The notes under the pieces were generated by a model. The model did not search any database, had not been told where the DNA came from, and saw nothing but the letters and a program-made list of their open reading frames with translations. A DNA stretch of 64,000 bases from contig JAJEKV010000021.1 in assembly GCA_021234155.1 (NCBI GenBank), positions 15,203,563 to 15,267,562 of the forward strand, read 5' to 3'. Positions 35,987 to 48,108 of this stretch are shown piece after piece. Both the position numbers and the translations under genes were made by a program. This DNA is from Isoetes taiwanensis. Its lineage: Eukaryota > Streptophyta > Lycopodiopsida > Isoetales > Isoetaceae. Position 1 is the first letter of the stretch. Each line of letters starts with the position of its first letter.

Positions 35987-36843
35987 ATGAGAATTCTTAC
36001 CTGGAACTTAAGAGGCATAAAGGGTCCTACTAAAAGAAGGTGGTTTATAGCTTATGCTAGGGAGTTTAAAATTGATATTATAATGGTCTAGGAGCATAGA
36101 CTTCCTACTTTTGACTCTGCCAACTTAGGAGAGTGGATTAGATCTGGGATATCTTCTGCTTATATTCTTCTGATGGCACAAAAGGTGGCCTTGCAACCTT
36201 TTGGTATAACTATCAATTGACCAATACTTTTATCAGCTCCTCTAATAGGTGGATCTGTGTCACCCTTAATATTAAGGGATGTCAGGTGGTCTTTATTAAT
36301 ATTTATGCCTCTACTGACCCCTATGAGAGGGAGCCCATGTGGCTTGAAATTGATAGCTGGATGTCTACTCAACAACAGGTTGACAATTGGGTCGTTGGAG
36401 GGGACCTCTGGGATATGAAGTTGGGTAATAAAGTTAACATGTCTAAGAATGAAAGATACACCTGGAATAATTGGTTAACTAATCAAGATTTAGTGTATGT
36501 TCCCTCTTCTATTACCAAATTTTCCTGGAGTAATAAACGGAAAGGGGACCAAAGAACCTTTCATATGCTTGATAGATTTTACATCCGTAATACATCTGCT
36601 TGTTGGCTTGACACTTGCATCGTCACTGGAGACATTGCCAATACTATATCTGACCATGAGCCCTATTTCCTTGACATTAGGGAGTTGGCTCCTGATGACA
36701 AAGGAAGAAATACTCCCTTTAGGTTTAACACTACCTTCCTGCAAATGATGGCTTTCTACCAGGACTTCAATGCCTTCTATGTCTCCCTGCCCAAAATTGG
36801 CCAGCATCAATCTATGAAAAACTTTAATGACAAGATGAAGTAA
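35987..36843 (+). pseudogene. LINE ORF2, endonuclease domain
   Basis: It starts MRILTWNLRGIKGPTKRR, the standard plant L1 endonuclease start (N-x-R-G). An in-frame TAG stands where Q-E is expected before HRLP. After a frameshift a 208-codon frame (36217-36843) carries the INIYA, GDLWD (for G-D-F-N) and SDHEP motifs; the last holds catalytic D and H. The stop and frameshift make it inactive. Confidence 0.9.
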
Positions 36844-37079
36844 AAAACTGGATTAAGCAATGGGGCAAGAAGTTTGCTCAAGAGAGGAAAGCCTCTAAAA
36901 TGAAGCTTATAGAACAAATTAAGGAGATTAGATCTCAATTACAGGATAATCCCAAGGATGACCTTCTGCATAAAAGGGAAGAACAATTGGAAATTCAGAT
37001 TAGAACTCTTGCGGAACATCAGGTCAAAGGAATGGCTCTTAGAAGCAAAATCAAGATGTATGTTGGCATGGAATTTGGG

Positions 37080-37262
37080 AAGCGGATTCCAGGGAGTCCC
37101 GCGACCGGCGGGAGCCGGGAGCGGGTCCTAGAATCAGCGACCCAGTTCCAGGCCGCCACAACATGGTAACTGGGTCGGAGCTTCAAATTTACCTTCTCAT
37201 TACCTGCTGAGCGGAATCATCATGCCGCTTTCGATTCCGGAGGCGGAATCATCGACCCAGTT
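37080..37262. other. Short GC-rich insertion inside the LINE
   Basis: A GC-rich block interrupts the AT-rich LINE just after the SKIKMY segment. It contains the inverted pair GACCCAGTT (37139-37147) and AACTGGGTC (37168-37176), a second direct GACCCAGTT at 37254-37262, and two direct copies of GCGGAATCATC (37211, 37243). It looks like a small foreign insertion. No family was recognised. Confidence 0.5.
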
Positions 37263-37448
37263 TCCATGTTGTATAATCAATTGGATCATGAGTTCCAAGC
37301 TCTTTTTCAAAGTTGTCAGAAATAGAATGATTTATAATTCTACCATCTAGCTGGAACCAGACTGTGGCACTACCACCACAGAGGAGAAAAGTATTGTTGC
37401 AACTTTTCAAAAATTTATATTGAGCTCAATATTTAGGCAATTTTTGAT

Positions 37449-38470
37449 ATGATTAAAGACCCTTGTGAAATTATGGAGGACGAGTGGCCAGAGGTACCTA
37501 GCATATTGGAGATCTTTGAGACTCTAAAAAAGATGAAACATGGTAAGAGTCCAGGAATAGATGTGTTTCAGCGAGAATTCTTTGTAGAATTCTGGCCTAT
37601 CATGAAAGATGATATTGTACAATTCATTCAAGGAGTGTGGCGTGCACAATTCCTTTATCCTTCTTTTAACACTAGGGTGATTTCTTTAATCCCTAAGTCT
37701 GATGCTCTCCCCATCTCCCTGACCACAACTATGTATAAGCTTGTGGCCAAAATTATTTCGGGCAAAATAGTGGTACACCTTCAAAGAAATATCAATGCTT
37801 GTCAATCAGCCTTTCTTCCTAACATGTTTATTCTTGACAAATACACTGCTGCAAATGAAGCCCTTGGGCCTTCTTGGAGAAATCCCTGGTGCACATTGAT
37901 ATCCATCCCCACCTCATTAAGCTTATTATGGGCATCAACCAAAATGCCTCCTCTTGTGTCCTTATTAATGGCCCTCCAAGGGCATTCTTCCCCATTAAGA
38001 GAGGGGTGAGGCAGGGATGCCCTCTTGCTCCTTACTTATTTATTATTGCAGCAAAAGTCCTCACTAAAATGGTTCTTTCTTATCAAACTAAAGGGCTTCT
38101 CCAAGGTCTCTCTATGCCTAATTCTCCTAAGTAGCTTTCTATTCTGCAATATGCTGATGACATCTTTGTTATGATTAAGGCTAATAACAGCAATTTCACC
38201 AACTTCATGGATTGTATTCACAAGTTTGGTTTGGCCTCTGGGATACAGATTAATCTTTCCAAATATTCAATTCTATCTGACAAATTCGAGCCTCACCTAG
38301 ATACTCATGGGATTAAGTTTGTCCCGACAGGTAGAATTCCCATTGCTAATTCTGTCTTAACAAGTAGCCATGTCTACTTTTCTTCAGCCCTGATAGTAGA
38401 CAAGACCTCTTACAACAAAATTGAGCAATGTGTAAGGGATTTTATTTGGCAGGGCACTCATCTGGTCTCA
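37449..38470 (+). pseudogene. LINE ORF2, reverse transcriptase domain
   Basis: The frame at 37449 carries LKKMKHGKSPGID and, after a damaged central part, CQSAFLPNMFILD. A shifted frame continues with GVRQGCPLAPYLFI. The YADD catalytic motif reads at about 38147-38158 (QYADDIFVM), followed by GLASGIQINLSK. All are L1-type RT motifs in order. Frameshifts and the TAG at 38132-38134 break the frame. Confidence 0.92.
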
Positions 38471-39177
38471 TGAGAAGATCTGGCACATAGTAGGAAGGGA
38501 GGAGGGCTAGGATGTAAGTCCCTACATCTACAAGCACAAGTTTTAGGGACCAAGAATGTGTGGAAAGCCATCTCAGGCTCAGCTATGAACTTCATCAGAT
38601 ACTGGATTAACAAGAGTAAACCCGTTGCTAGTTCCACTTTGAAACACCAACTTTCTGATTCTGCTTTCTATGACTAGTATGCTGCCAATACCTGTCCTTT
38701 AATGAGGAATATTTTTAAAGCTTGAACAATGGTATCCCCAAATTTTTAAGATGATAAGATTACCAATTCAGCTAGAGACACCTCTATTTTTTGGTCTCTT
38801 ATTATGGTCCCTTCTCTGTCCATCTCGATGTCTGCCCGACATCCCACCTACTGTAAAAAATGGCATAGCTACAATGGGAGGAGGTTAAGAAGATGGTAGA
38901 GGGGAGTAAAACCCGTAGATTTATATACAATCATGTTGTTAGGACATACTCCCCTCATCTCGGCAAGGATGGGTCTGGAGAGAGCGGTTCTTCCCTGAAT
39001 TGGCTCTTTTAACTTGAGGGGTGCTACAAGGTTTCCAAAATTTACCATGCTTGCCTTCCTATTAAGGGTGATAAACACACGTCTATTCAAGGTCTCTCAG
39101 TTAAAAATTTCAAAAGCATTTTAGGTTCTAGCTGAATCCTATTCCTATCCTAAGATTAAAGTCCTTTTTTTTAGCTT

Positions 39178-39720
39178 ATGCTTCATAATGCTCTCTTTAG
39201 CAATACTAATATGATTAAGAGGGACTTTAAATCTGTTCAGAGCCCTATCCGTTTTCCTTGTAAAACCCATGATGAGACTGTTATTCATATCTTTACTTGC
39301 CCAAGAGGCCGTAGCTTCTGGTGTTGGCTGATGCAGTTAGGTTCTAAGATGAAACTTCCTGATTTGGACTCGCTACTTCTACTTCTCAATTTTTTCAATC
39401 TCAAGATTCTGCTGTTAATACCTTTGTCATCCAGCTCGCATTATGGATTGTCTGAAAGCATAGAAACAATGCGGTTCTGGCAGGGAGGAAATGTGATTTT
39501 ACTTGGATGAAACTTAACTTCCAATTTGAACTCATCAGGTGTGCCTTGGCCCACAAGGTCTTCAGAAAGGAAAAATTTGACTCTGATTGGCAGCATTGGG
39601 GAGAGTTCAAATCTGGGTTCTTTGTTTGCTTTGACTCATTGATTGACCAAAATTCATTCTTGGATTGCAGCATTCTTGAACAGTGTGATGCAGATATTGG
39701 GGGGGAGGGTTCCTGATGAC
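39178..39720 (+). pseudogene. LINE ORF2 C-terminus (zf-RVT-like)
   Basis: The sequence HDETVIHIFTCPRGRSFW matches the E-T-x-x-H-L-F-x-x-C-P-x-x-x-x-x-W pattern at the end of plant LINE ORF2. Beyond it the frame changes twice. Positions 39720-40290 are the untranslated tail. Confidence 0.8.
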
Positions 39721-40414
39721 GTCCCCAATGAGCACTCAGGTACCGCGCATCATGCAGCAAGGGCTACCTTTCCTTTGAAATTTCTGCTTCGGGAAGCCTA
39801 TAATGCATTCATTATCCACAAATTCACTGTTGTTTGCGCTCTATGTACTATTACCATAAAGGGAGATGTGAAGCATGTGCTCTGCTGGAGTGTTGTTGGA
39901 TATCATGCAGGTCCCGATTAGTGAACTATTGCTTCTTACTCCGGAATGGTCGAAAATTGATAGGCTTGCTGCGCCTTCTTATAATATGCCTCCTTTGTCA
40001 CTCACTCATTCCCGGATCTCCCTGCTGCTCCACCATCCTTGCATTAAGATTAGTTTTCCCGTGCTTCTCCTATTGTTGCTAGTTGCCACTCTATTCGTTT
40101 TATCCTGTTCAGCTGATCCTTGGTGGTGATTCTCTGTGGTTCTATGGTTCTATATTTTATGTCTCAAGGATTTTCTCATCTTTATTTTGTAAAGGCTTCA
40201 TGTCTTATCTATGTACTTTTCAAGTTATGATTAATATAAAACCCTTCCTTTTCCTCAGAAAGAAAAAGAAAAAGGGGCGGCAAGTGTTGCAAATTGGTAA
40301 CCCAAACGATAGATCATTTTCATCTGTTTACCTGCAAGCTTATGCTGACTAAGGTAGACTCATAATCCTCCCAAACAGGTTTGTTTTGTCTTTACCTTGT
40401 GCTGGTGCTACTGG

Positions 40415-43400
40415 TCACGTTTGAATCTCTTGCACGCCAGAAACTGCATAAATGTTTGCCATCAGCACATAAACCGAAGCATCTTCCTTATGAAGTCGTA
40501 AAACAGATTCAAAGGCAAGCCTTCCAGTCACCACATCTTTCCACTTCCGACAAGCACCCAATATGGACTTCCACATTCCCAAACCAGGTACAAATGGCAC
40601 ATTCTTCACTACTTCCAATGCATCATGGATGTGACTGGCTCGACCGAGGAGATCAACCAGACAATTATAATGCTCTACTCCAGGACTCAACATAAAATGC
40701 ATGCAACAAACCCAAAAGTATTGCTTTCCCTTGTCAACAAGACCAGTATGACTACAAGCATGGAAGACGGAGAGAAACGTAATGCTATTAGCTTGAAGAC
40801 CTTCCTCCTGCATCATCTGAAAGAGACCAAAGACACGTCTGACATCTCCAAGATGGGCATATCCTGCTAAGAATGCATTCCATACTACTAAATTTCTCAC
40901 AGTCATTAAGTCAAAGACCTGCTCCGCATCAAGCATGCTCCCGCATTTACCATAAAACCCAATCAGACATGCTGCTATAACTGGTTCATTCTGGAGTCCA
41001 GCACTGCAAATTTGAACATGGACCCTTTTTCCAGTTTCTAAGGCCCCTAAATTGCTGCATGCCTTCAATGCAGGTATGTAAGTTGGAACATCTGGCATGA
41101 ATCCTTCATCTTGCACCTGTGCAAATAACTCTAAAGCCAAAATGTTCTTCTCATTCTCAACATATCCCGATAACAAAGCATTCCACAACACTAAACTTCG
41201 ATATGGCATGTTGTCAAAGACCCAGCGAGCATGGTGCATGCTCCCACACTTGCAATACACATCCACCATTGTACTTGCCACAAAAATGTCCGACATATAC
41301 GCACTTTTTGCAAGTTGAGAATGAATACTCATGCACCTCTCTAAAGACTGCATTTTTACAAGTTTCCCATCAGCTTGCTTGCCATCTTCTTTTGTTCCAC
41401 AACTGGCACATGCCTTAAGCACAATAACATAAGTTCGAGAGTCTGGCAAAAAACCCTCATCCTGCATCTGTACAAACATTTGAAGAGCCAAAATATTGTC
41501 CTCATGCTCAACATATCCAAACATTATAGAATTCCATAACACTGAGTTGTGATGTGGCATCCTGTCAAAAACACGACGGGCATGTTCGATGCTTCCACAT
41601 TTAGCATACACATCAACCAGTTTACTTGCCACGAAACTGTCAGACTCATACCCAACTTTTGCAAGTTGAGAGTGAATAGCAATGCTCTTCTCCAAATATA
41701 CAAGTTTTTTATCACCTTCCTTGCAATCTTCTTGTGCCACACAACCAGCACATGCCTTCAATGCAGAGACATAAGTCCGGTCATCTGGAATGAACGCATC
41801 ATCATGCATTTCAGCAAATAATTTTAGCGCTAGGATGTTCTCCCCGTTCTCAACATATCCAAACAATATGGCATTCCAGGCCACTAAATTGGGATGTGGC
41901 ATCTTGTCAAAGACCTGACGAGCATGCTCCATGCTCCCACATTTAGCATACACATCCACCATTGTGCTTGCCACACAAACGTCCGCCCCACAAGTACTCT
42001 TTCTGAGTTGAGAATGAATAGTCATGCTCTTCTCTAGAGATTTTACCTTCACAAGTTTATGCTGAACTGGCTTACCATCTTCTTTCGCTGCACAATCACC
42101 ACATGCCTTGAGTGCAACAATATAAGTTCGAGCATCTGGAATAAAACCTTCATCTTGCATCTGGGAAAATGATTGTAGAGCCAAAGCATTTCTCCCACTC
42201 TCAGCATATCCAGATATTATAGCATTCCATGACACTAAAGTGCAATGGGGCATCTTGTCAAAGATACAAGCAACATGATCCATGCTTCCACATTTGGCAT
42301 ACAGATTTACCAATGCGTTTGCTACAAAAATGTCAAATTCCTTCCCCATTTTTTCAATTTGAGAATGGATAGCTATGCTCATCTCTAAGCACTTTATCTT
42401 TACAAGTTTTTCTTCAACTTGCTTGCCATCTTCTTTTGCTGCACAACCATCACATGCCTTAAGCGCAGCAACATAAATTCGTAAATCTGGAGTAAAACCT
42501 TCATCTTGCATGCGAGCAAATAATTGAAGGGCCAAGCCAAAATCACCACTCTCTACATACCCAAGTATCATGGCAGTCCATGACACCAAATCGTAATGCT
42601 GCATCTTGTCAAAGATGGAACGAGCAAGCTCCATGACCCTGCATTTGGCATACAAGTCAACCATTACGCTTGCAATGAAAACGTCTGACTCATATGCACT
42701 CTTTGCAAGTTGAGAGTGAATAGCCATGCCAATCTCTAAAGACTGTATCTTTACAAGCTGCTTGGCGTCTTCTTTTGCCGCACAGCTAGCACATGCCTTA
42801 AGTGCTGCAACATAACTTCGCGCATTTGGTGTAAAACCTTCATCTTGCATCACATTGAATAAATGGAGGGCCAAATCACTCTCCCCATTCTCTATGCACC
42901 CGAGTATCATAGCATTCCATGACACTAAATCATGATGTGTCATCTTGTAAAAGATCCAATGAGCATGCTCCATGCTCCCACATTTGGCATACGCATCCAT
43001 GACTGTACTTGCAACAAAGATGTTGGAATCTAATCCACTTTTTACAAGTTGGGAATGAATTGACACGACCTTCTCTATGGACTGTACTTTCATATGCTTG
43101 CCTTCAACTTGTGTGCTATCTTCCTTTACTGCATAATCAGCACATGCCTTAAGTGCAACAACATAAGTTTGAGCATCTGGCACAAAACCTTCATTTTGCA
43201 TCTGAGCAAATAGTTGTAGAGCCATATGGCTGTCCCCATGCTCTACATATCCAAGTATCATAACAGTCCATGACACTAAATCAGGATGTAACATCTTGTC
43301 AAAGACTTGACGAGCTTGGACCATACTCCTGCATTTTGCGTACATATGCACTAGGGTGGTTGCCACAGCAACGTTTGTATCATCCCCAAAATGAATCATA

Positions 43401-43696
43401 TGTGCATGAATTCTAATCCCTCTTTCCAGATCTCTAAAAGTGGTACATGTCTTCAAGGCAGCAAGTAAAACCGAACGATCTGGTTTCAAACCACCGTGTA
43501 AAGTTTTCTCATAGACTAAAAGAACTTCTTTACCGTCAATTTTGGTATTTGAATGGCCAACGTATGATCTATTATTATAATGTGCTTTGATACCCCTCCC
43601 AACAAGATCTTGCAATAGTTCTAGTGTAAGTGGTAATAACCGTTTTGGGGAATAGGGATTCAATGCAGATGTTTTGATAGCTGGCAGCATGCACAA
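40415..43696 (-). CDS. PPR protein (PLS class), 1093 residues
   Basis: Uninterrupted frame of 1093 codons, intronless. About eight PLS-type modules run from residue about 60, each with a YAKCGSMEHARxVFDKMP-like S motif, a LVSWNAMILGYVENG-like P motif and a DEGFxPDxRTYVxALKACA-like L motif. Six modules carry an extra block of about 18 residues (KEDGKQ...KLVK) before the IHSQL segment; the last L motif lacks it (NLGALETGKRVH). The tail reads EHYNCLVDLLGRA, then LGACRKWKD, then LMANIYAVSG, an E-like region. It stops at VQEIQT without E+ or DYW. Such proteins bind organellar RNA for editing or processing. The basic N-terminus could be an organelle transit peptide. Start taken at 43696, the first Met of the frame. 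Only the base order of the RNA target could be predicted from motif residues 5 and 35; I did not attempt it. Confidence 0.95.
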   Translation of the reverse strand: MCMLPAIKTSALNPYSPKRLLPLTLELLQDLVGRGIKAHYNNRSYVGHSNTKIDGKEVLLVYEKTLHGGLKPDRSVLLAALKTCTTFRDLERGIRIHAHMIHFGDDTNVAVATTLVHMYAKCRSMVQARQVFDKMLHPDLVSWTVMILGYVEHGDSHMALQLFAQMQNEGFVPDAQTYVVALKACADYAVKEDSTQVEGKHMKVQSIEKVVSIHSQLVKSGLDSNIFVASTVMDAYAKCGSMEHAHWIFYKMTHHDLVSWNAMILGCIENGESDLALHLFNVMQDEGFTPNARSYVAALKACASCAAKEDAKQLVKIQSLEIGMAIHSQLAKSAYESDVFIASVMVDLYAKCRVMELARSIFDKMQHYDLVSWTAMILGYVESGDFGLALQLFARMQDEGFTPDLRIYVAALKACDGCAAKEDGKQVEEKLVKIKCLEMSIAIHSQIEKMGKEFDIFVANALVNLYAKCGSMDHVACIFDKMPHCTLVSWNAIISGYAESGRNALALQSFSQMQDEGFIPDARTYIVALKACGDCAAKEDGKPVQHKLVKVKSLEKSMTIHSQLRKSTCGADVCVASTMVDVYAKCGSMEHARQVFDKMPHPNLVAWNAILFGYVENGENILALKLFAEMHDDAFIPDDRTYVSALKACAGCVAQEDCKEGDKKLVYLEKSIAIHSQLAKVGYESDSFVASKLVDVYAKCGSIEHARRVFDRMPHHNSVLWNSIMFGYVEHEDNILALQMFVQMQDEGFLPDSRTYVIVLKACASCGTKEDGKQADGKLVKMQSLERCMSIHSQLAKSAYMSDIFVASTMVDVYCKCGSMHHARWVFDNMPYRSLVLWNALLSGYVENEKNILALELFAQVQDEGFMPDVPTYIPALKACSNLGALETGKRVHVQICSAGLQNEPVIAACLIGFYGKCGSMLDAEQVFDLMTVRNLVVWNAFLAGYAHLGDVRRVFGLFQMMQEEGLQANSITFLSVFHACSHTGLVDKGKQYFWVCCMHFMLSPGVEHYNCLVDLLGRASHIHDALEVVKNVPFVPGLGMWKSILGACRKWKDVVTGRLAFESVLRLHKEDASVYVLMANIYAVSGVQEIQT

Positions 43697-44997
43697 TTTC
43701 CGGCTGCTGTAGGCTCTTTGGTAACATGACCCCTCTTTCCTGCATAGAATTAAGATGACACATTTAGAAACTTCAAAGAAAAATTGGTCACTGGCTCAGA
43801 TTTCCAATTTACATACTCTCTTAGATAAGCTTTTTGGGTTGCCCGAAGGGCAAAACCTAGGGAAGCACTGGAGTCATAGCTGGAATAGGCATTCATGTGG
43901 ACGGATTTGTGAGCTTGCGTTTGAAAAGAAGTATTCGAAGCATTTGGCCTGATAGCATATAGCTGATAGCATACAGATTCTCAAACATGACTGATGAAAG
44001 GGTTTCTAATGCGGTTTTAACACTTGGTTGCCCGCCCAGTTTAGGGTCACAGCCGTCCTCCTCTTCTATTGCTGCCACTTTTGCAGCTGTGTTTCATAAA
44101 GACAAGAATGCCCAAAGTCCAATTTTGTTAGATAACTTGAGATTCCAGCAAGTGCTTAGCATCCCTGCATTAGCTTACTCATTTCCTCAAGGGGGACATT
44201 GCTTCTCTTATTTTCATGTATACAAGGATAGTAAGGATTGATTGCTTGTATCCTTAGGTGCTAGAAAGCAAGTTCAAGTTGCAACTGAGAAAGTGGGAGG
44301 GAGATACATTCCCGATCTTCATCCTCAATGTACAGATCTCTTTGTTCAAATAACCTTTTATTGTTCTCCATGCAGCAATTTTCCTAGGCTATTTGAGCTT
44401 TTAGTTGAATTCAATGTTCTTGAACATTCATAGTATGTCCAGGCAAATTCCATGGTATCAAATCAAACCAACAGAACATATTAGATAAGAACTCACTAGA
44501 CATAACATATTAGACAAGAACTGCTTGTGTGGGCATGAAACTGGAGCATTGGTGTGTTTAGCAATGCTAGTTGCATGCATGGAAACAAATACAATTGCAA
44601 TGCAATAAGACTAAAAACAGTCGGCATGCAAGTTGAACTGCACAGTTTAGATAGCCGGTAACTTAAGTTTATCAATACATATATAAGTCAGGTACAATTT
44701 TTGTTTGAACCTAATATTTCTGCCCTGAAAAAAAAAATGTGGGCATGACACGTGCCCTATAAAAAAAAAAAAAAAAAAAAAAAAAAACTAAATCCCTTTC
44801 TTGCTCTTCAAGTAATCCCTCCGTGGCTCTTCCCATTCTTTGCCCTGCAAGCCAATCTCTTGGACTCGGCCGCCGCCTTAAAGATATCCGCCTTGCCATA
44901 CCCAGATGCTCAAACCGAGATGCTCAGGATGCTTCTTTTATGCAATAACAATCGGCATTTCGGCAAGGCTGCCTCCTACAAGAGAACAGCAGTGGCT
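43697..44997. other. Intergenic, unassigned; poly(A) run
   Basis: Between the divergent PPR gene and the GST remnant. Plus frames at 43987-44241 and 44242-44433 show no family motif. An A run of about 26 lies at 44761-44787. The stretch must include the PPR 5' leader and promoter, but no core element stands out. Confidence 0.4.
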
Positions 44998-45083
44998 ATG
45001 GCGGAAGTGAAGCTATTACACGCATGGGCTAGCCCCTTCGTTATGAGAGTTAAAATTGCTCTCGCCCTTAAATCAGTTGAATA

Positions 45084-45200
45084 CACCATTATTGATGAAG
45101 ATCTTAGAAACTAGAGCGAGCTTCTTCTCTCTTCTAATCCGGTCCACAAAAAGTTCCTGTTCTTATTCACAATGAAAAGCCTGTCTGTAGAATCCTTGAT
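45084..45200 (+). repeat. Direct duplication of GST exon 1, copy 1
   Basis: About 117 bases (from CACCATTATTGATGAAG) repeat at 45749-45866 with few differences. Copy 1 has TAG where copy 2 has AAG, and lacks one G of a GG pair. The two copies bracket the antisense elongase fragment. Confidence 0.9.
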
Positions 45201-45203
45201 CCT

Positions 45204-45902
<699 letters not shown>

Positions 45903-46478
45903 TAATTCGCGACTCGGTTTCTTTCCCAAGTGTTCTTATGGCAAAGCCATTGCGCGGTTTTGGGCAGATTTTATTAACAAGAAGGTGAGTTTTTTTGTAG
46001 CATTAGGTCTTCATTTCTATTTTCTCCATTACATTTTTATTTCATTTCTATTCCCTGCTTTCATTTCGTAATGTCTATTTTATGGCCTATCTTTCTTTCT
46101 CATTTGCCCTATTTATTGTTTATGATATCTACAGTAATGAGTATTCAACTGTAGATCTGATTTTTGAGTGAGAATTCAACTGTAGATCTGACTTCTGATT
46201 TATTCAAATGTTGTAATCTATTTCAGTTTGTGGATTCTGCTTTCAAAGCAATGAGAGGCACATCTGAAGAGAAGGAGAAGGGAAAGAAAGATTTTGTGGA
46301 AAATGCCATAATATTGGATGGGGCTCTAAGCAAGGTAGAAGGGCCATTTTTTAATGGCACAACCATAGGATTTGCTGATGTTGCTCTTTTCCCATTTGTG
46401 GTATGGCTGTCAGCACTGATTAAAGTTGGGGGCTTAGAATTTCCAAGTGAATCAAAGTGCCCCCATCTTCACAAATAG

Positions 46479-46911
46479 TTAATAATGAGTTTAACTGCGC
46501 GTGTTTTATTTCTCATTGTTAAAACTATAGTGGATTTAATTGAACAGTTTAGGAATGCTATAATGGATCCAGTTAAATAGGCTAGGAACTAAACAAATGT
46601 TTGCGGCCTTCTTTCACACCATTCTCGAATTAACACAAAAGTTCCTTATGATGATTTAGGAAAAGAGAAATGTTCGCGGCGGCCTTGGCCGCCGTGATAA
46701 ATTTCTTGTAATACTAAAGAAGGCCTTTAGCCTGGAAAACAAGGGTACCATGCAAGGATTCATAAGCCTCAAAAAAACTTATGTCCAACAAAAACACAAT
46801 ATCTGTTTCATTCATTCTCGGCAGCTAGGTAGTGGAGGTGCAATTGCCCCGTCTCCTCTGCATAGAATATGCATTGAGTTAGTTCCAGCAGAAATAAAGA
46901 AGAATATAAAA
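46479..46911. other. Intergenic, no gene seen
   Basis: AT-rich stretch between the GST end and the next minus-strand frame. No conserved motif was found. Confidence 0.5.
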
Positions 46912-47378
46912 CTAACAAGCACAAACAAATGCATACCTTGTTGCCGAACCAGTTACTCTTCCGGTAGTTGGGTCCTTGCAGCCGGCAACCGGAAACACTA
47001 ACTCGTCATCCCCTTCATCAAACTCAAATTTGTCCTTCTCTTGCTTTGATCCACTAGAATGTTTGCACCAACCGTTTGCAAAAAACCCCTTCGGAACTGG
47101 AGTTCCATGAATGTGAGCAAAATGTTCCTCACCCAATCCTCGTCGAGCGTTTCATGCCCAGGGATTCTCGAACCATTTGAGACTTTTACAGGGACCCTGA
47201 GGCATTCACAATTGTCTCTCCCCGGTATTGCGACGGAAAGTGGTGGCATCTCTTCCATAGCACGACTTCGAAGATGGTCCTGCAGGTTCTCAGGCCCGTA
47301 GCCTTGGAGCGCCTTCAAAAAACTGAGCTCAACCATGAGGAACCCGTCGACTATAGCAATTGAAGGGTAGTTCGTCAT
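46912..47378 (-). CDS. Unrecognised protein, two overlapping frames
   Basis: A 126-codon minus frame starting at 47378 (MTNYPSIAIVDGFLMVELS) runs beside another that starts near 47136 (MGEEHFAHIHGTPVPKGFF), and both read protein-like. A single frameshift near 47150-47100 would join GHETLDEDWV to an acidic segment FEFDEGDDELVFPV and then PTTGRVTGS. A GT after the last codons near 46935 could be a splice donor. No family is recognised. It may be one exon of a broken gene. Confidence 0.35.
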
Positions 47379-48108
47379 ACCTGAAAGGCGACAACAGATG
47401 TTAACAAGACCTCCATTATTTTTGACACAAAGTAGGCAAAGGTGATCCTTGTCGAATGATAGAAAACTGAGTGACCCATACCAGATGATGATCGCCCCAA
47501 AGATGTATCTTTTATCGCCTTACCCATACTTTATCAATGATTATGGCCCCTTGAGCTGGAAGTCGAAGAGGAAGAAGCAATACTGGACCCTGGTTTGCAC
47601 CCAGAGGATGACCTTATGATTGATCATGATCTGGAGGCATCAGAGGAGCTAGCTAAGACAGGCCAGACTCAAGAGTCTGTATAAAAGAACAAGGTGCTCC
47701 CTATCCTAATCGAAGGGCAAGAGTACCTTATACTCGAGGAAATATGTGACAGATTGGAGAAGAAAACTCTCTCTCTCTCTCTCTCTCTGCGCCTACCACA
47801 TGCTCAGAAAAAATCCATCTCTCGTCACATACGCCTCCCCAAATGTAATGTAGTTTTTTGGGAGGAGAGGAGAGACGATTGTCTCGAGGCTTAATGTACC
47901 TCGCTATTGGCAGATTTTTTTGTCGCTTGCCGGATTTTCGATCACGATCAATCCTACCGACCAGAGAGAAAATGTGGATAATTCGATCGTAACGTTCAAT
48001 CTATTGCAAAATTGTGGGATATTCAAGCCTGTATTTCTTGGTTCGGCGGCTATGTGGGATAATTCATTTCTAGTTTTCCTCCCTTTCTTTCGATTCCGCC
48101 ACTAAACC
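47379..48108. other. Spacer with CT microsatellite and short acidic frame
   Basis: A 48-codon plus frame without Met (47541-47684) reads LELEVEEEEAILDPGLHPEDDLMIDHD and ends in a stop; it is acidic and of unknown origin. A (CT)n run lies at about 47767-47789. Nothing else is seen. Confidence 0.4.

Larger units (their letters stand above)
35316..40290 (+). mobile_element. L1-type LINE, nearly full length, decayed
   Basis: An ORF1-like part is followed after about 45 bases by ORF2, with endonuclease, reverse transcriptase and a C-terminal zinc-knuckle region in order. An A-rich tail lies near 40255-40280. Stops and frameshifts interrupt every domain. The element points toward the 3' end of the PPR gene (stop at 40415, opposite strand), leaving about 125 bases between them. 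Target-site duplications were not resolved by eye. Confidence 0.9.

Noticed and set aside
44761-44787. Poly(A) run as the tail of a processed gene copy
   Set aside because: No coding sequence ending just upstream in the right orientation was recognised.
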